Below the pieces are notes generated by a model. That model did not search any database, was not told where the DNA came from, and worked only from the letters and a program-made list of their open reading frames with translations. Below are positions 37,306 through 48,600 of a stretch of 64,000 nt of DNA, in pieces. The position numbers were made by a program, and so were the translations under genes. How positions within the stretch are numbered: the first letter of the stretch is position 1; each line of letters opens with the position of its first letter. The stretch is from Kaistella sp. SH40-3 (lineage in GTDB: Bacteria; Bacteroidota; Bacteroidia; Flavobacteriales; Weeksellaceae), in assembly GCF_030686865.1 (NCBI RefSeq), contig NZ_JAQYUS010000010.1:1-64000 (forward strand). The letters are read 5' to 3'.

Positions 37306-37905
37306 AGTAGTACTCCATTTTTCTATTGTAATTTTATAGAATTAGAAAAATAATAAAATCTGCACAACAGAAATAACTAAGGATGATCTGCCATTTTTAT
37401 TTTTATTATTCGTCTACTCCCCGATTCGATGCACAAGAAAATCGTTCGTATAAATCAAGTCTGCAAATAAGATTTGACTACAGTTTTAGGCTGCGTAGGT
37501 ATTTCAATTATCCATTTGATTAATAGTTCCCAGATGTCCAACTTTCTTATTTTGGTATAGTAAGGATCGAAATCATAGCAGAAAACTGTAAAGTTTGATC
37601 CTCTTTATCATCAACAAACTGAATGATTATGGATGATGCTGCATCGTCATTTTTTAGGCTTGCTGATTCTATTATTTTGGCGTGAGGTTTTATGCACAAA
37701 TAGATAGGTTTTGTAGCAGAAATAAAATTCTATTGCTACAATTTGGCGCAAAATATTTTACTTTAAAATTATTGATTGTGATTTGAAATACTAAAATTCT
37801 AAATTTAAAATTATGCAAGTTAAAGTAATAAGTTATTTTCTGACATTTTAAATTTTTTAAAAAAAATTGTGAAATTAAAAATTGAAACCCATTTAAAGAA
37901 AATGA
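37306..37905. other. non-coding gap, nothing recognised
   Basis: About 600 AT-rich bases between the barrel protein and the small membrane protein. I see no credible reading frame, RNA gene or clear repeat. The sequence has the look of decayed DNA. Confidence 0.4.
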
Positions 37906-38307
37906 TTAGAAGTTTTTAAATTGATTTTCAAAATGTCTTCTTAAAAGCAAAATTTGTAAGAACAGCGTACCTACTGCACTAATAGCTATATATACAATAA
38001 TTTTTGAGAAACTAAATAACGGTTTAAAGTCAACTAGGTAATCTCTCGAAATATCTAAACTAGTTGTAAAGTTTTCCGACTTCACATTTCCATTTATATA
38101 AAAATAAATTATAAAAGCCATGACAGTGATAAAAATACCAGCAAATACAAATTTTGAAATCGGTGGTTTATATCTATAAATTTTTGCTTTTTTTGTTTCT
38201 AATATTTGAGACATTATTTGATCAGTAAAATCTAATGAAGTAATGCTAACAGCATCTCCGAGCAAACGATTTGCCGTTGTTTTATTTACAAAAAGCACAA
38301 AAGACAT
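37906..38307 (-). CDS. small two-span membrane protein, unknown
   Basis: This 133-residue protein has two membrane segments (FVFAGIFITVMAFIIYFYI and IIVYIAISAVGTLFLQILLL) with an extracytoplasmic loop. The N-terminal text SLDFTDQIMSQILETKK recalls small flavobacterial proteins that follow ECF sigma-factor genes, but no sigma factor is next to it. It lies 70 bases downstream of the serine hydrolase gene on the same strand. No function assigned. Confidence 0.5.
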   Translation of the reverse strand: MSFVLFVNKTTANRLLGDAVSITSLDFTDQIMSQILETKKAKIYRYKPPISKFVFAGIFITVMAFIIYFYINGNVKSENFTTSLDISRDYLVDFKPLFSFSKIIVYIAISAVGTLFLQILLLRRHFENQFKNF

Positions 38308-38376
38308 TAAGAAGCGGTAAAGCTTGCAATTGTGTAAGGCGCTTTTTTAATCAAATATATTTTTTTAAAAATAGTT

Positions 38377-39834
38377 TTAATTTTTCATTGCTTCCTCTAC
38401 TTCTTGAATTCCTTTTTTAGCATATTTATTCGACGCATCTAATTCAAGTGCTTTCTTAAAATATTTCAGAGCTGAACTGTAATTTTTATCTTGTAGGTAG
38501 GCGGTACCCAAATAATCATGGGCGTAAGAGGAGTTTGGCTTTTTTTCAACGAGATCGGTAAATATGCTAATGGCGTCTTTTACTTTTTTTAAATCTAACA
38601 AGTCGCCACCCAAATTACTCAGTGCCTCTTCTTCATCAAAATTTTCTCCCTCAAGCTTTTTGAGTTCGTTACAAAGTTGTAAAGTAGGTATTACACCTCC
38701 CTTTTCGTAAGCAACTGAAAGCATTTCAAATGTGTTTGCTGTAGGGATTTTGTAGGGTTTATTGAGCATGATCGACGCTAAGTTTTTGGCTATTCTTCCG
38801 GCAGATGCTTTGTCGCTATTGCTCAACACTATTATGGTAATAGTATCTTCTGGTATAATTAAGAGCTGAGTCGAAAATCCGTTTTGACTTCCGGAATGTC
38901 CAACAGTACTTTTGTCAAACAATTTTCCCGTCTCAGTTCCATATCCATAATTGCTTTTAAAGGGTGTAAACATTTCGGATAAGTTTTTTTTTGATATTAA
39001 TTTGTTAGTGAATAATGCCTGGCTCCAAAGCTGTAAATCTGATACTGTTGATATCATTGAACCAGATCCCATCACATAATCAAGGTTCTCGTAAGGGGCA
39101 TTTACATATTTGTTCAACTTGGTATAATATCCTGACGCACGATGAAAAATTACAAGCCTTGGGTTTACAGGGCCAGTGTGCTTCATGCCCAACGGGTTGA
39201 AAATATTTTTTTCCAAGTAGATTCCAAATGGCATACTGGTTAATCTTTCTATTATTATTGCTAATAAATCAAAATTTGTATTTGAATAGTTAAACCTCTC
39301 GCCTGGCGCAAACAATAATGGCTCGTTTCGCACTAAATTTATTACATCTATAAGCGTATTAGGTTTTATGCTATGTACCTCGTCCCAATCGGCAAGCCTC
39401 GAATAATTCATAATACCCGACGTGTGTGTAAGGAGATTACGAATGGTGACCGGTTTCCATGCATTCGGACAATTAGTTATATACATAGTAAGTGAGTCGT
39501 CCAGGTTCAGTTTCCCTTGCTCAACAAGTTGCATTATTGACACAGCGGTAAATTGCTTCACAATTGATCCTATTAGAAATACCGTATTTATCTTATTGGG
39601 TACTTGGTGCTCAAAGTTAGCCATACCGTATCCTTTGCTGTAAACGGTTTTTCCATTTTTTGATATTAAAATAGAACCACTGAAATAGTCATGTTTTATG
39701 GCTGCAGCCATATACTGTTCCAGTTTATGAGTATTTAACGACTGACCTGATGTGGTTGCGGTTAAGCTTAATAAAATTAATATAACACAAACTATTTTGC
39801 ATTTTGGTAGAGTTTTTGGAAGCATATTGTACAA
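38377..39834 (-). CDS. beta-lactamase-family serine hydrolase with C-terminal TPR repeats
   Basis: This 485-residue protein has a signal peptide (ending TSGQ). Residues about 30-360 form a class C beta-lactamase/DD-peptidase-like domain with SIVK (SxxK serine near residue 90), YSNTN (YxN) and HSGSQNGF (HxG). Residues about 385-480 form tetratricopeptide-like helices (SYAHDYLGTAYLQDKNYSSALKYFKKALELD). Such proteins are usually esterases or peptidases rather than drug-inactivating enzymes, and the substrate is unknown. The gene is preceded by an AraC-type regulator on the same strand, 74 bases away. Confidence 0.85.
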   Translation of the reverse strand: MYNMLPKTLPKCKIVCVILILLSLTATTSGQSLNTHKLEQYMAAAIKHDYFSGSILISKNGKTVYSKGYGMANFEHQVPNKINTVFLIGSIVKQFTAVSIMQLVEQGKLNLDDSLTMYITNCPNAWKPVTIRNLLTHTSGIMNYSRLADWDEVHSIKPNTLIDVINLVRNEPLLFAPGERFNYSNTNFDLLAIIIERLTSMPFGIYLEKNIFNPLGMKHTGPVNPRLVIFHRASGYYTKLNKYVNAPYENLDYVMGSGSMISTVSDLQLWSQALFTNKLISKKNLSEMFTPFKSNYGYGTETGKLFDKSTVGHSGSQNGFSTQLLIIPEDTITIIVLSNSDKASAGRIAKNLASIMLNKPYKIPTANTFEMLSVAYEKGGVIPTLQLCNELKKLEGENFDEEEALSNLGGDLLDLKKVKDAISIFTDLVEKKPNSSYAHDYLGTAYLQDKNYSSALKYFKKALELDASNKYAKKGIQEVEEAMKN

Positions 39835-39908
39835 TAGATTTTTAATGTGCCTACAAAATTATATGCATGTTACTTCCTAAAATAGAATAAAATTAATGTA
39901 GGCTTAAA

Positions 39909-40700
39909 TTAAAGTTTTCTAAATTCTTTTGGTAATAAACCTGTGCAATGTTTAAAACATCGTACAAAATGACTTTGATCAGCAAATCCACAACTATAGG
40001 CGATTTCAGTTAAAGAAATAGCTGAGTTTTTAATAAGTGAAAGACTATGTTCTATTTTTATCTTTCTCATGTATTCGCTCAATGTTTCCTCATGAAATTT
40101 TGAAAAATAAGTAGAAATAGTAACCGGGTGAACATTTGCAATGATTGCCAATTCTTCTAACGATACTGTATTATTCCAATTATCATGTAAATAAGCTTTC
40201 ACTTTTAATAACCATTGAGGCGCAGTATTTAAAATCTTTGTCTGCGAGAATAAATTTAGTAATAGCATTTCAATAGATAAATTGGCATTGCAACTCTCGT
40301 TATATTCTAACTCTTTTAATGTTTTTAGCAAGGTAAACTTCAGCTTATGGGTATTTGTAATAGCAAGCTCCAACTGTGATTCTGTTAAATCATATTTATT
40401 TATAAATGAGCTGTCTAATTCAATTACAATGCTCTTAACGAGATGATTTCTTTCAACTGTTTCATGGGCTTCACCTGCCCGGTAAAAGAAAATATCTCCT
40501 CCATTTCGTGCATAAACTTTGCCATGTCTTTTTTCCTTGTCGCTTCCTAGGAGCAGAAAGCAAATATGCGGATTTAAATGATAGTGGTCGCCTGGGTTGG
40601 GATCCTCTAATGCGTACTGTACAGTATTAATAAAGATACCATTATTGCGCATCTGCCGCATTATTTTCCCTGTATAAAATCCCTTTTCTAAAACTTGCAT
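39909..40700 (-). CDS. AraC-family transcriptional regulator
   Basis: This 263-residue protein has an N-terminal cupin-like sensing domain (HYHLNPHICFLLLGSDKEKR, DIFFYRAGEAHE) and two C-terminal helix-turn-helix motifs (VSLEELAIIANVHPVTISTYFSKFH and ISLTEIAYSCGFADQSHFVRCFK) with the family ending GLLPKEFRK. It probably controls the adjacent serine hydrolase gene; the inducer is unknown. Confidence 0.85.
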   Translation of the reverse strand: MQVLEKGFYTGKIMRQMRNNGIFINTVQYALEDPNPGDHYHLNPHICFLLLGSDKEKRHGKVYARNGGDIFFYRAGEAHETVERNHLVKSIVIELDSSFINKYDLTESQLELAITNTHKLKFTLLKTLKELEYNESCNANLSIEMLLLNLFSQTKILNTAPQWLLKVKAYLHDNWNNTVSLEELAIIANVHPVTISTYFSKFHEETLSEYMRKIKIEHSLSLIKNSAISLTEIAYSCGFADQSHFVRCFKHCTGLLPKEFRKL

Positions 40701-40727
40701 ATAGTTTTTATCCCGCTAAATTACTAT

Positions 40728-40892
40728 TTAGTTGGCAATTTTAAGTTGTTTTCTGCAGTCATAACTATTTTTAAACTCCACTTTAATGCCGAGTTCTCGA
40801 GCCAACTCCGAGATATTGTTTCTTTCATTACTTAAAAGAATAGCTTTTGTCTTAAAAGCAGGATCATAAATTTTATGTTCTTGTTTCCTATG
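40728..40892 (-). pseudogene. IS3-family transposase OrfA remnant
   Basis: Minus-strand translation gives KIYDPAFKTKAILLSNERN followed by NISELARELGIKV, the N-terminal helix-turn-helix of IS3-group OrfA. The start codon is missing (a stop lies just upstream) and the frame loses the family pattern after ELGIK. The rest of the element is absent. The bases 40893-41070 hold nothing recognisable. Confidence 0.6.
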
Positions 40893-41070
40893 TTAAAATT
40901 AAGGTTTTGTGCTCTCTACTACAGGGCTTATTTATGGTTTTGAAGAAAAATTAAACTCTTATGTGCCAATTTAGTGTCGCAATCTATGTGAAATAAAAAT
41001 TGTACAGTATGTTAATCCCTATTATTAAGTCAGTTTCCAAAATTCTTTTGTGCCGCTTATATGCCAAAAA

Positions 41071-42354
41071 TTACAATATTTCCCAAAATCCTTCTTTTTT
41101 ACTTCCAGACCTTTTTATAATATGGTCGTGTTTTAAACCAGTAAGAATTCGGTTCATCGTTCGGAGGGAAATATCAAGATTCTCTCCCATCTGCGCTATA
41201 GTAATTTTCGGATCTTCCTTAATCAAATCCAGAACTTGTTGTTGCACACTCACTTCCACAAAATTAAAAATCACATAAAATCCATTATCCTCATATCTGA
41301 AAATTGGAACAGGAATTTTCGCGGCTTTAGCTTCGTTGAAAATTTTAATTGTACCTCTTCCCCAGGATTCTATAAGTCCGCTACGGAAAAAAGCATTAGC
41401 AATGTCAGGATTGTAGGGTCGGGAAGGATGCTTCACTTTCAGTTTTGCCACCGTCCAATTTTCAGGTAATTCGCCCTCATTCCAAATAATAAGTTTGTCA
41501 TCGTAAACGCTGATTTGAATTGGGATACCGCTGGAATAATCTTTATGAATAATAGCATTTAGAACGGCCTCTCGTAATGCTCCAACCGGAACTGGAAAAG
41601 TTTCTTTCCTCTGTAAACCTTCATAGGTGATTTGTGCTTTTAGATATTTGCTAACCAATAAATCCATCACTTTGTCCACCTGCTCAAAAAGAGAACCTCT
41701 TACTTCATCCTGGTAAGCCAAATCATCATCGGTATTGAAAAATCCGATCTTTATAGTTGCGCCGGTAAATATTTTTTCGGGTTTCGGATGAAAAAGTAAA
41801 ACAGCCGCTTTTTTTAAGTATCCGTTTATATCGACAAGATTTAGTTTTTCAAGTAATTCATGCGGTGAATCACCCTGAACATCTTCGTCAAAGCGTTGTG
41901 TTTCAGATGCACGATCTTTAAACAACTTGAATGCAAGATCAGAAAGATCGGCTTCCTTACTATACGGTTCTGGCGTTCCATCCCATTTCTGACCTTGTTT
42001 TCCTAATAGAAATTTATCAAGTGCTGCACCTTTCAATTCTTGATTTGTGGCACCACTGCGGTAGTAATATTTACCTTTATAATTAACAGGATAAGGATAA
42101 GCATCTGTGATAATTTCCAAATATTCTTTATCTGAATCATTTTTAATATTCACATCTACTAGAACTCCTAAAATATCTTTTACCTTATTTGGTAAATCTT
42201 CCGCTAATTTTTTTGCTTCCGAAATTCCTTTAATATTTCCTTTATCATCAATCCCAATATACATCTTACCACCATTTGCATTCGCAAAACCACAGACCCA
42301 CTTGATGTATTCATCACGCCAGCTTTCTTTATATTCCATATTCTGATTTTCCAT
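41071..42354 (-). CDS. AlbA_2-domain ATP-binding protein with winged-helix C-terminus
   Basis: This 427-residue protein has an AlbA_2 (Schlafen-like) domain at residues 5-110 (DEYIKWVCGFANANGGKMYIGIDDKGNIKG) and a HATPase_c_4-like region at about 240-350 (LREAVLNAIIHKDYSSGIPIQISVY, IWNEGELPENW, RPYNPDIANAFFRSGLIESWGRGT). A winged helix closes the protein (KITIAQMGENLDISLRTMNRILTGLK). Such proteins act as regulators and are frequent beside defence genes. The gene is transcribed away from the SIR2 gene, with 136 bases between them. A regulatory link is possible. Confidence 0.8.
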   Translation of the reverse strand: MENQNMEYKESWRDEYIKWVCGFANANGGKMYIGIDDKGNIKGISEAKKLAEDLPNKVKDILGVLVDVNIKNDSDKEYLEIITDAYPYPVNYKGKYYYRSGATNQELKGAALDKFLLGKQGQKWDGTPEPYSKEADLSDLAFKLFKDRASETQRFDEDVQGDSPHELLEKLNLVDINGYLKKAAVLLFHPKPEKIFTGATIKIGFFNTDDDLAYQDEVRGSLFEQVDKVMDLLVSKYLKAQITYEGLQRKETFPVPVGALREAVLNAIIHKDYSSGIPIQISVYDDKLIIWNEGELPENWTVAKLKVKHPSRPYNPDIANAFFRSGLIESWGRGTIKIFNEAKAAKIPVPIFRYEDNGFYVIFNFVEVSVQQQVLDLIKEDPKITIAQMGENLDISLRTMNRILTGLKHDHIIKRSGSKKEGFWEIL

Positions 42355-42490
42355 TGATTAAGATATATTGCAAAAATAGGGATTCGCTTATTAACACTAT
42401 TTTAATATTACATTTATTTAACTTATTTTTAAACGTTTTTACAATAGAATTGTAAAAACTTCTAAAAATATAACACCATATAAAGTAATT

Positions 42491-45400
42491 GTGAAAAATC
42501 AAAAGGCATTAATTGAACAGATAAAAGATGGTAAAGTAATCTTGTTTTTAGGAGCGGGGTCAGCATTTGATTCAGTTCATCCAACCGGTATTAAACCATT
42601 GACAGGGAAGCAATTAGCTCATAAAATTGCGGATAAATTTTTAGGCGAAGAATATTTGGAGTATGATCTTCAAAATGTCTCTGAATTAGCAATTAATGAA
42701 ACTGATTTATATACGGTTCAGAAGTTTGTCGCAGATATTTTTAAAGATTTTAATCCTGGAAAACATCATTTAAGAATTCCTTTGTATAAATGGAATTCTA
42801 TATATACTACAAATTATGATTTATTGATTGAAAGGTCTTACGAAAAAGTAAAAAATAGTGTTCAAACACTTTCGACTTTTATTAAAAACGGCGAGAGGAT
42901 TCAAGATAAATCAACTTCAGGATTTTCCGTATTTTATAATAAACTGCACGGATCTATAAGTGAAATAAATGATGTTAATCTACCACTTATTCTTACCCCT
43001 GATCAATATGTGGATCATAGAAAAAACAGATCTAGATTATTTGAAAGACTTAAAGAACAAGCATATGAATATCCAATTTTATTTGTTGGATTTAGTTTTG
43101 CCGATTATGATATAAGACAAACATTAAAAGAACTTTCTGAATTAGGAACTGCTAGACCACGGTCATATATGATAGGTCCTAATATTACAGACAAAGAAGC
43201 TAGTTTGTGGGAAACTAAAAAAGTAACCTCCATAAAAATGTCTTTTAAGGAATTCATGGAAGGATTGGAAACTGAAATTTCTGAAAATGATCGAATTTTG
43301 AGTAGTATAATTTCTGAAAAAGTTCAACATCCTATAATGAGTAAGTTTAACTCAGAATCTTTACCATTACCAACTCGTCTTTTAGAATTTTTAAATCAAG
43401 ATGTTGATTATATCCATCCAAATATTGCAGAGAAAGATACAGATCCAACAATGTTTTATAAAGGATATTTTGAAGGATGGGATCCTATTATCAAAAATTT
43501 TGATGTCCAAAGAGGCATTACAGATATTATCCTATCTGAAGTGTTTTTAATAGAGGAGGAAGACAGAATAAAAAGTCAGGAATTGTTTCTAATAAATGGA
43601 AATGCGGGTTCAGGTAAAACAGTTTTTTTACATAGACTTGCGTGGGAAGCGGGTAATAATTATGAAAAATTATGCTTGTTTTATAAATCCGACTCTTCAA
43701 TAGAATATAATAGATTATCTGAAATATTTCAATTATCTAAAGAAAGAATCTTTCTTTTTGTAGATGGAAGCACTGATAAAGTTGACGATCTTGAGTATAT
43801 TTTAAATAAATCCAAAAAAGACAATATACTAATAACAATAATTTGTTCGGAGAGAACAAATGTATGGAATGTTGTGGGAGAAAAATTGCAGATATTTTTA
43901 GATAGAGTTTATACACTTGGTTACTTAAATGATGTAGAAATAGAAGATTTAATTACTTTATTATCTAAATATAAATCTTTGGGTTATTTAACAGATAAAA
44001 GTGAAGTAGAGAAAAAAAAGGCACTTTCTGAAAAATCTGGAAGGGAATTATTAGTTGCTTTATATGAAGCCACTGCAGGAAAACCATTTCCTGATATCGT
44101 AATGGACGAGTATAATTCAATTCCAAATGAAGATGCACAGAAATTGTATTTGGCGATTTCGATGTTTCATAGAATCGGTACGTACGCTAGAGCAGGTAAT
44201 ATTGCAAGACTTTATGATATAAGTTTCAATTATTTTCGCGATAAATTATTTCGGCCGTTAGAATCTGTCGTCTATTATTCCAGAAATTATTCTATAAATG
44301 ACTACGTTTTTACAACAAGGCATCAACATATTGCGGAATTAGTATTTGAGCAAGTACTTATAAATCAGGATGATAGATTTCAAATGTATATTTCGGTAAT
44401 ATCTAAATTAGACGTAGATTATGACAGCGATCGACAACTTTTTATGGAAATTACGAATGCAAGAAAATTGATGAGTGCTTTTAAAGATGTAGAAATGATA
44501 CGAAATATTTACGAAGTTGCGTATGATAATATTGGAAGAGAAGCAAAACTAATACAACAAGAATCTATTTTTGAAATGATTGCGGATGGAGGGAACATAG
44601 AAAAAGCAAATATGCTACTAAATGAAGCCATAAATATAGATCCAGAGAATTTAGTTATTTTACATTCTAAAGCTGAATTTTTATTGAAAAAAGCTGAAAG
44701 ATCAAGTCAAAAGTTAGTCATAAAAAAATATGTAGAAGCTTCTAAAGAAATATGTAGAGAACTCATTGGGAATCGGAAAAATAAAAATAATGTACACCCA
44801 TATCATACTTTACTTAAAGTTTATTTATTAGAAATTAAAAATTCATTAGAAGAAGGTAATAGCAGTTTGGTTGAAACTAAAGTTAATGAATTTGAAAGAA
44901 CAATAACTAAAGCTTTACAAACTTTTCCAAATGAAAGTTTCTTTTTAGATGCAGAATCGAACTTTAATAGTTTAATTAATGATACACCAAAAGCATTAGA
45001 ATCATTAGAGAAGGCATTTGATTTAAATAAAAGAAGCCCTTATTTGGCAACGAGGCTATCTAACTACTATTTGAACAATGAAAGGTTAGACGATGCTATT
45101 AAAGTTATTGAAGATGCGATCCAATTTAATATAAATGACAAAGAACTAAATTATAAATTTTCGGTATTGTTAGCTTTAAGAGCTCCGGAATCATATACTG
45201 ATTTAAGACATTATTTAAGAAAATCATTTACAAAAAATGATAAGCGTTATGAAGCGCAATTTTGGTATGCTCGGATCCTATACCTACTTAATGATGATGA
45301 AAACAAAGAGTATTTTGAATATTTAAAAAATGTTCCGTTGGATGTAAGAGTTAAAAAGCATACAAAAGGCTTTGTTACTGAAAAAGGTGATAAGATAATA

Positions 45401-45580
45401 TATGAAGGTAGAATTATAAAACTTGAAGCATCATATGGCTTTATTAAGCAAGATTTAAGTGGTGAAACTATATATTTTTACAGGGATAGTAAATCAGATT
45501 ATAAAGATTTAAGAATAAACGAATCTGTAAAATTTCATAAAGCATTCAATTATAACGGCCCTGTTTCAATACTAATCTAG
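42491..45580 (+). CDS. SIR2 - P-loop NTPase - TPR - cold-shock-domain protein (candidate anti-phage effector)
   Basis: 1029 residues from a GTG start. Residues about 10-270 form a SIR2-like NAD-binding domain (FLGAGSA, TTNYDLLIE, KLHGSI, PILFVGFSFADYDIRQ). A P-loop NTPase follows with LINGNAGSGKTVFLHRLAWEAG near 370 and a Walker B-like FLFVDGSTD near 423, in the STAND/NACHT style. Residues about 690-960 are TPR-like helices. The last about 55 residues (GRIIKLEASYGFIKQDLSGE, INESVKFHKAFNYNGPVSIL) read as a cold-shock (CSD) fold. SIR2-STAND proteins kill infected cells by NAD depletion. The restriction-modification gene follows 47 bases downstream, same strand. Confidence 0.8.
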   Translation: MKNQKALIEQIKDGKVILFLGAGSAFDSVHPTGIKPLTGKQLAHKIADKFLGEEYLEYDLQNVSELAINETDLYTVQKFVADIFKDFNPGKHHLRIPLYKWNSIYTTNYDLLIERSYEKVKNSVQTLSTFIKNGERIQDKSTSGFSVFYNKLHGSISEINDVNLPLILTPDQYVDHRKNRSRLFERLKEQAYEYPILFVGFSFADYDIRQTLKELSELGTARPRSYMIGPNITDKEASLWETKKVTSIKMSFKEFMEGLETEISENDRILSSIISEKVQHPIMSKFNSESLPLPTRLLEFLNQDVDYIHPNIAEKDTDPTMFYKGYFEGWDPIIKNFDVQRGITDIILSEVFLIEEEDRIKSQELFLINGNAGSGKTVFLHRLAWEAGNNYEKLCLFYKSDSSIEYNRLSEIFQLSKERIFLFVDGSTDKVDDLEYILNKSKKDNILITIICSERTNVWNVVGEKLQIFLDRVYTLGYLNDVEIEDLITLLSKYKSLGYLTDKSEVEKKKALSEKSGRELLVALYEATAGKPFPDIVMDEYNSIPNEDAQKLYLAISMFHRIGTYARAGNIARLYDISFNYFRDKLFRPLESVVYYSRNYSINDYVFTTRHQHIAELVFEQVLINQDDRFQMYISVISKLDVDYDSDRQLFMEITNARKLMSAFKDVEMIRNIYEVAYDNIGREAKLIQQESIFEMIADGGNIEKANMLLNEAINIDPENLVILHSKAEFLLKKAERSSQKLVIKKYVEASKEICRELIGNRKNKNNVHPYHTLLKVYLLEIKNSLEEGNSSLVETKVNEFERTITKALQTFPNESFFLDAESNFNSLINDTPKALESLEKAFDLNKRSPYLATRLSNYYLNNERLDDAIKVIEDAIQFNINDKELNYKFSVLLALRAPESYTDLRHYLRKSFTKNDKRYEAQFWYARILYLLNDDENKEYFEYLKNVPLDVRVKKHTKGFVTEKGDKIIYEGRIIKLEASYGFIKQDLSGETIYFYRDSKSDYKDLRINESVKFHKAFNYNGPVSILI

Positions 45581-45627
45581 TAGAAAAATTATTTTTTGAT
45601 TACTAAAATTTTACAGATATCTCGATT

Positions 45628-48600
45628 ATGTCCCAAAATCTCCTCTCTCCCCGACAATCCCTCAATAAATCTTTCCTGAAGTTAAAACCTAGCAGAAAAG
45701 ATATTGAACATTTCAAATCAAATCTAATTGGTTTTCTAGATGGGATCAATGAAAAGGAATCTGAAGAGTTTCAGAAAAACCTTATATCAGATTTCTTAAA
45801 GAAAATTGCATTTGAACCTAATTTTTATATCAATACAAAAGGTAGAAACGATCTTGTAATTCATACCGATAAAAGCCATTCCAGTCCTGTAGGTGTAATC
45901 ATTGAAACGAAACAGTCGGCGAATAGTGCTGAAATGATGACAGTAAATAAACTCAATACTAAATCTTTTCAGGAACTGGTTTTGTATTATTTACGGGAAC
46001 GTTTTACTCTTAAAAATCTGGAAGTAAAACATCTTATTGCTACCAATACTTACGAGTGGTTCATTTTTGATGCTGTTCTTTTTGAAACGCTCTTCGCAAA
46101 AAATAAAGTGCTGGTTAAAAAATTTGAAGATTTTGAAGCCGGGCGACTTTCTGGTACAACCACAGATTTTTTCTACACTCAGATTGCAAAACCTTTTATT
46201 GATGAAGTCGCAGCACAAATCGTATTCACTCATTTTAATTTGAGGGACTACGATAAAGTTGCAAGGAACGCAGATAAGAAAGATGATAACAAATTGATTA
46301 GTCTAGTTAAAATTTTCTCTCCACAACACTTATTGAAACTTCCTTTTGTAAATGATAGTAATACTTTAGATAAAGGGTTCTACAATGAACTACTCCATAT
46401 AATCGGACTTACCGAAATCAAAGAAGGTGGAAAAAGATTGATTGACAGAAATAAATCGGGAGAGAGAAATTCCGGTTCTTTGTTAGAAGATACTGTAATT
46501 CAACTCGACAGTTTAGATAAGGTGAGTCGAGCAAAAAGAATTTTTCTGCAAGGCGAAACTTATGATGAAAAATTATTTAATATCGCATTGGAACTGAATA
46601 TTACTTGGATCAATCGTATCCTGTTTCTTAAGTTATTGGAAGGACAATTGATCAGCTACCATGAAGGAGATCGATCTTATGCGTTTTTGAATATTAGTAA
46701 AATAAAACATTTTGATGATCTCAATACCTTATTTTTTCAAGTTTTAGCAAAGAAATTTGAGGATAGAAATTCAGATGTTTATGAGCTCTTTAAAAAAGTT
46801 CCTTATCTGAATAGTTCGCTGTTTGAACCTACGGAACTAGAGCACAATACATTGATGTTGAGTAACCTTCGGGATGAGAAGAAAATTCCGATTCTAGGTT
46901 CTACCGTTTTGAAAGATTCTCAAGGAAGGAAGAGAACCGGAGAGATATCTACATTGCAATATGTTTTTGAGTTTTTAGATGCGTATGATTTTGCCAGTGA
47001 AGGTTCGGAAGAAATTCAAGAAGACAATAAAACTATCATCAATGCGTCAGTTTTAGGGCTGATCTTTGAAAAAATTAACGGCTACAAGGATGGATCGTTC
47101 TATACACCAGGTTCCATTACGATGTATATGAGCAGGGAGGTTTTACGGAAATCTTGCGTAGATAAATTCAATGAAGCTAAAAATTGGGAATGCAGTAATT
47201 TCGAAGATTTAACAGAAGACATTAATTCTTATATTAAGGATTTTCCGACGGGTAGAAAAGATGCTAGAAAAGAGTTAAATCAAATTTTTAATTCTTTACG
47301 AATTTGTGATCCGGCTGTAGGTTCGGGACACTTTCTGGTTTCAGTACTTAATGAACTCATTTCCATCAAACATGATTTGAATATTTTATGTGATAAAAAT
47401 TTTGAGGTTTTAAATTCCTATGAAATCACCGTTCAAAATGATGAACTAATTATCGAAGCGGATAAAGTTTTCTTCAAATACAATCCTAAAAACAAGGAGA
47501 GTCAACGTGTTCAAGAAACTCTTTTTCATGAAAAGGAAACATTAATTGAAAATTGTCTTTTCGGAGTAGATTTAAATCCAAATTCAGTGAAAATATGCCG
47601 TTTACGACTTTGGATTGAGTTGCTTAAAAACGCTTATTATAAAACAGAAACGGAACTGGAAACGTTACCGAACATTGACATTAATATTAAAAATGGAAAT
47701 TCTTTGGTCAGTCGTTTCGCTTTAGACACCGATTTAAAATCTGCTTTTAAAAAATCGAAAATTACCGTAGACGATTATAAAAATGCAGTTCGCGATTATA
47801 AAGATGCTGAAAGCAAAGAGAAAAAGCGAAATCTTGAGCAGTTCTTAGAAGAATTGAAATCTAGTTTCCGTACAGAAATCAGTTTAAACAGTAAAGAAGT
47901 TAGAAGCTTAAATGTATTACGTGCTGAGTATTTTACAAAATATGGAAGTGAACAACTTTTTGGTGAAAGTTTAAGTAAAGCTCAACAAAAGGATAAAAAG
48001 GAAATAGAAGGTAAAATTACTAAACTGGAAGACGTTTTAGCTGAAATTAAAGATAATAGAATCTATCAAAATGCTTTTGAATGGCGTTTTGAATTCCCAG
48101 AGATCCTAAATAGTGATGGTGATTTTGTAGGTTTTGATGTGATCATAGGTAATCCACCTTACATACAGCTTCAAAAAATGAGGGAGGATAGTGAAATACT
48201 AGAAAAAAGAGGTTTTGAAACTTTTGCAAAAACGGGAGATATCTACAGTTTATTCTATGAGCAGGGTTTTAACGTTTTGAAGAAAAACGGTCTCTTAATG
48301 TACATCACTTCAAATAAATGGATGCGCGCAGCTTATGGTGAAAGTCTGCGAAAATTCTTTGCAGAAAAAACCAATCCACTTACACTGATCGATTTTTCAG
48401 GCAATCAAATCTTTGATACCGCTACTGTTGACACCAATATTTTAATGTTTGCGAAGCAAGAAAATCAGTTAAAAACAAAAGCTTGTATTATCAAAGAAAA
48501 GCTGTTAATTAATTTGAGCGTTTTTGTTAGTCAGAATTCTGAAAAAAGTAAATTTTCAACAAGTGATAGTTGGGTTATATTAAGTGAGATAGAGCAGAGT

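Noticed and set aside
38377..39834. Antibiotic-resistance beta-lactamase
   Set aside because: The SxxK/YxN/HxG motifs are shared with many esterases and peptidases, and the C-terminal TPR repeats are not found in resistance enzymes.
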